Assembly: GCA_964455935.1 (NCBI GenBank)
Contig: CAYVZU010000154.1
Coordinates: 1 to 7,975 of the forward strand
Source of the DNA: CAYVZU01 sp964455935
Lineage (GTDB): Bacteria; Fibrobacterota; CAYVZU01
Reading direction: 5' to 3'
Length of the DNA: 7,975 nucleotides
Part shown: piece after piece, positions 6,583-7,975 of the stretch
Layout of the letters: each line of letters starts with the position of its first letter
Numbering within the stretch: the stretch's first letter is position 1
Program-made: the position numbers and the translations under genes
The notes under the pieces: generated by a model
What the model was told of the DNA's origin: nothing
What the model saw: the letters and a program-made list of their open reading frames with translations, nothing else
Databases searched by the model: none

Positions 6583-7596
6583 ATGATTGTTGTGATGAAA
6601 CATGGGGCAGCGCAGTCGGCCATTGAGGCCGTGGCTGACAAACTGCGGCAACTGGGCTTTTCGATCCACCCGTCAACCGGCGTGACGCAGACCATTCTGG
6701 GCGCAATCGGGGACAAAACCGGTCTGGACGAGCGTGAAATTCTGGTGCTTGAGGGTGTGCAGGATGTAATCCGGGTGAGCGAGCCCTACAAGCTGGCCGG
6801 CCGCGCGTTTCACCCCGAAGATACCCTTGTGCGCGTAAAAGGAATCGAGATCGGCGGGAAACGGGTGCATGTCATGGCCGGGCCGTGTGCCGTCGAAAGT
6901 GAAGATCAGCTGGACCAGGTAGCGCGGGTGGTAAAGGAATGCGGCGCCACAATTCTGCGGGCGGGCGCCTACAAGCCGCGCTCGAGCCCCTATAGCTTTC
7001 AGGGCCTGGGCCTCGAAGGACTGAAGATTCTCCGCCGCGTCGCGGATCGCTACGGCCTTCTGGTCGTGACCGAAGTGGTGGATCGAGCCCTGATCAATGA
7101 AGTGGCCGAGTACGCGGATATTTTGCAGATCGGGGCCCGCAATATGTCGAATTTCATATTTCTGCGGGAGCTTGGCACGGTACGCAAACCGGTCTTTCTC
7201 AAGCGCGGAATGGCCGCAACGATCCAGGAATGGCTTATGGCGGCCGAATACATTCTTGCCGGGGGCAACAACGAAGTGATTCTGTGCGAACGCGGCATAC
7301 GAACCTTTGAAAGCTATACCCGCAATACTCTGGACCTGACCGCGGTTCCGGTGATCCATCGCCTGAGCCACCTTCCCATTTTTGCCGATCCCAGCCACGG
7401 CACCGGCCTTCGCGATAAGGTTATGCCCATGGCAAGGGCTTCGATTGCGGCGGGCGCCGACGGGATCATGATCGAGGTCCACAACGACCCCGACAAAGCG
7501 CAAAGCGACGGTCCGCAATCGCTCTATCCAAATCAGTTTCAGCAGTTGATGAAGGAAATACGAATTATTGCCGAGGCGGTTGGGCGACTCGTTTGA
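6583..7596 (+). CDS. aroF: 3-deoxy-7-phosphoheptulonate (DAHP) synthase, type I-beta with ferredoxin-like regulatory domain
   Basis: Catalyses the first step of the shikimate pathway, condensing phosphoenolpyruvate and erythrose-4-phosphate to DAHP. The 337 residues comprise an N-terminal ferredoxin-like (ACT-like) domain (about 1-70, starting MIVVMKHGA) and a TIM-barrel catalytic domain. The barrel shows MAGPCAVES (98-106), the substrate loop RAGAYKPRSSPYSFQG (126-141), QIGARNM (182-188), KRGM (207-210), ADPSHGTG (268-275) and the region ending at D309. The metal ligands C102, H272, E298 and D309 fall at the numbers I recall for the Thermotoga maritima enzyme, where the N-terminal domain mediates feedback inhibition by tyrosine and phenylalanine; the same architecture suggests similar control here. 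The start is set by the strong ribosome binding site. It lies between mtnA (9-base gap) and tyrA (19-base gap). No chorismate mutase domain is fused to it. Confidence 0.97.
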   Translation: MIVVMKHGAAQSAIEAVADKLRQLGFSIHPSTGVTQTILGAIGDKTGLDEREILVLEGVQDVIRVSEPYKLAGRAFHPEDTLVRVKGIEIGGKRVHVMAGPCAVESEDQLDQVARVVKECGATILRAGAYKPRSSPYSFQGLGLEGLKILRRVADRYGLLVVTEVVDRALINEVAEYADILQIGARNMSNFIFLRELGTVRKPVFLKRGMAATIQEWLMAAEYILAGGNNEVILCERGIRTFESYTRNTLDLTAVPVIHRLSHLPIFADPSHGTGLRDKVMPMARASIAAGADGIMIEVHNDPDKAQSDGPQSLYPNQFQQLMKEIRIIAEAVGRLV

Positions 7597-7615
7597 AGGG
7601 CGGATCGGAATCACT

Positions 7616-7975
7616 ATGGAACGCTTTCGAAATATAACCATCGTGGGTGTTGGCCTCTTGGGCGGCTCCATTGGGCTTGCCCTGAAGCGCAAGGGATTCA
7701 AAGGCGCGATTACCGGCGTCAGCAAGCCGGAGACGCTCCAAAAGGCAAAGTCCGCCGGGGTCATCGATCGGGGCTTTCCCTACCACGAGCTGGCCCAGGC
7801 CGTCTTGGACTCGGACGTGGTGTATCTTTGCACGCCAATTCAGCGGATCGAAGAACTGTTGGAGCAGCTTGGGGCGATCGGAGACAAGCTTAAAAAAGAC
7901 TGTGTCATCACCGATGTCGGAAGCACCAAGCTGCACTTGTGTCAAAAGGCGAACCAGGTTCTTCCGGAGCATTTG
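7616..7975 (+). CDS. tyrA: Prephenate (or arogenate) dehydrogenase, N-terminal part only
   Basis: Oxidative decarboxylation of prephenate (or arogenate) in tyrosine biosynthesis. The 120 visible residues are the Rossmann NAD(P)-binding half and stay open to the right edge. They show the dinucleotide motif GVGLLGGSIGLALKRKG (about 11-27), a GVSKPETLQKAKSAG segment after the second beta-strand, DVVYLCTPI (67-75), and DVGSTK (99-104), a signature of the TyrA family. The ATG at 7616 follows the aroF stop by 19 bases and has only a weak purine-rich site (CGGA) upstream. The missing C-terminal domain would decide prephenate versus arogenate use and show any fused ACT or EPSP synthase domain. The aroF neighbour supports the call. 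Confidence 0.92.
   Translation, partial: MERFRNITIVGVGLLGGSIGLALKRKGFKGAITGVSKPETLQKAKSAGVIDRGFPYHELAQAVLDSDVVYLCTPIQRIEELLEQLGAIGDKLKKDCVITDVGSTKLHLCQKANQVLPEHL

Noticed and set aside
5749..6669. 306-codon minus-strand frame opposite mtnA
   Set aside because: It is antisense to a complete mtnA with all catalytic motifs, and no ribosome binding site or known domain is seen.
6673..7764. 363-codon minus-strand frame opposite aroF and tyrA
   Set aside because: It spans two well-supported genes and their junction and has no family motifs, so it is a shadow frame.
1..7975. An undescribed defence, mobile or biosynthetic system
   Set aside because: All six coding regions fall in well-known families, and the intergenic spaces are under 200 bases; only the inverted-repeat element is unexplained.

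Overview
The window looks like ordinary chromosomal DNA from a Gram-negative, diderm bacterium of moderately high GC content. An outer-membrane-type polysaccharide export protein (SLBB repeats) is followed by a Wzz-type inner-membrane chain-length protein, which implies a secreted or surface polysaccharide and two membranes. The other genes are housekeeping genes: gyrA, mtnA, aroF and tyrA. I cannot assign a phylum from the sequence alone. No phage, plasmid, CRISPR or toxin-antitoxin signal is visible.

Layout. (1) Positions 2-1555 (+) hold the C-terminal 517 residues of a multi-SLBB polysaccharide export protein that is cut by the left edge. (2) Positions 1558-1726 are almost entirely filled by an imperfect inverted-repeat element that separates the export gene from the next gene. 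(3) Positions 1736-2746 (+) encode a Wzz/GNVR chain-length determinant without a kinase domain. (4) Positions 2747-2868 form a short convergent spacer with a perfect 20-bp palindrome that resembles the gyrA terminator. (5) Positions 2869-5421 (-) encode DNA gyrase subunit A. (6) Positions 5422-5553 form a divergent intergenic region with an AT-rich core that reads as a -10 element on both strands. (7) Positions 5554-7975 (+) look like an operon: mtnA (methylthioribose-1-phosphate isomerase), aroF (type I-beta DAHP synthase with an N-terminal ferredoxin-like domain) and the start of tyrA (prephenate dehydrogenase), which is cut by the right edge.

How the genes work together. The first two genes belong to a polysaccharide assembly and export locus that continues to the left. 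aroF and tyrA catalyse the first step of the shikimate pathway and the committed step toward tyrosine. mtnA, a methionine-salvage enzyme, is tightly coupled to aroF: the aroF ribosome binding site overlaps the mtnA stop codon. gyrA stands alone on the opposite strand.

No convincing undescribed system was found. The points most worth a second look are the inverted-repeat element between the export and chain-length genes, a methionine at the GyrA quinolone-contact position, the placement of mtnA in an aromatic amino acid operon, and the shared divergent promoter core.
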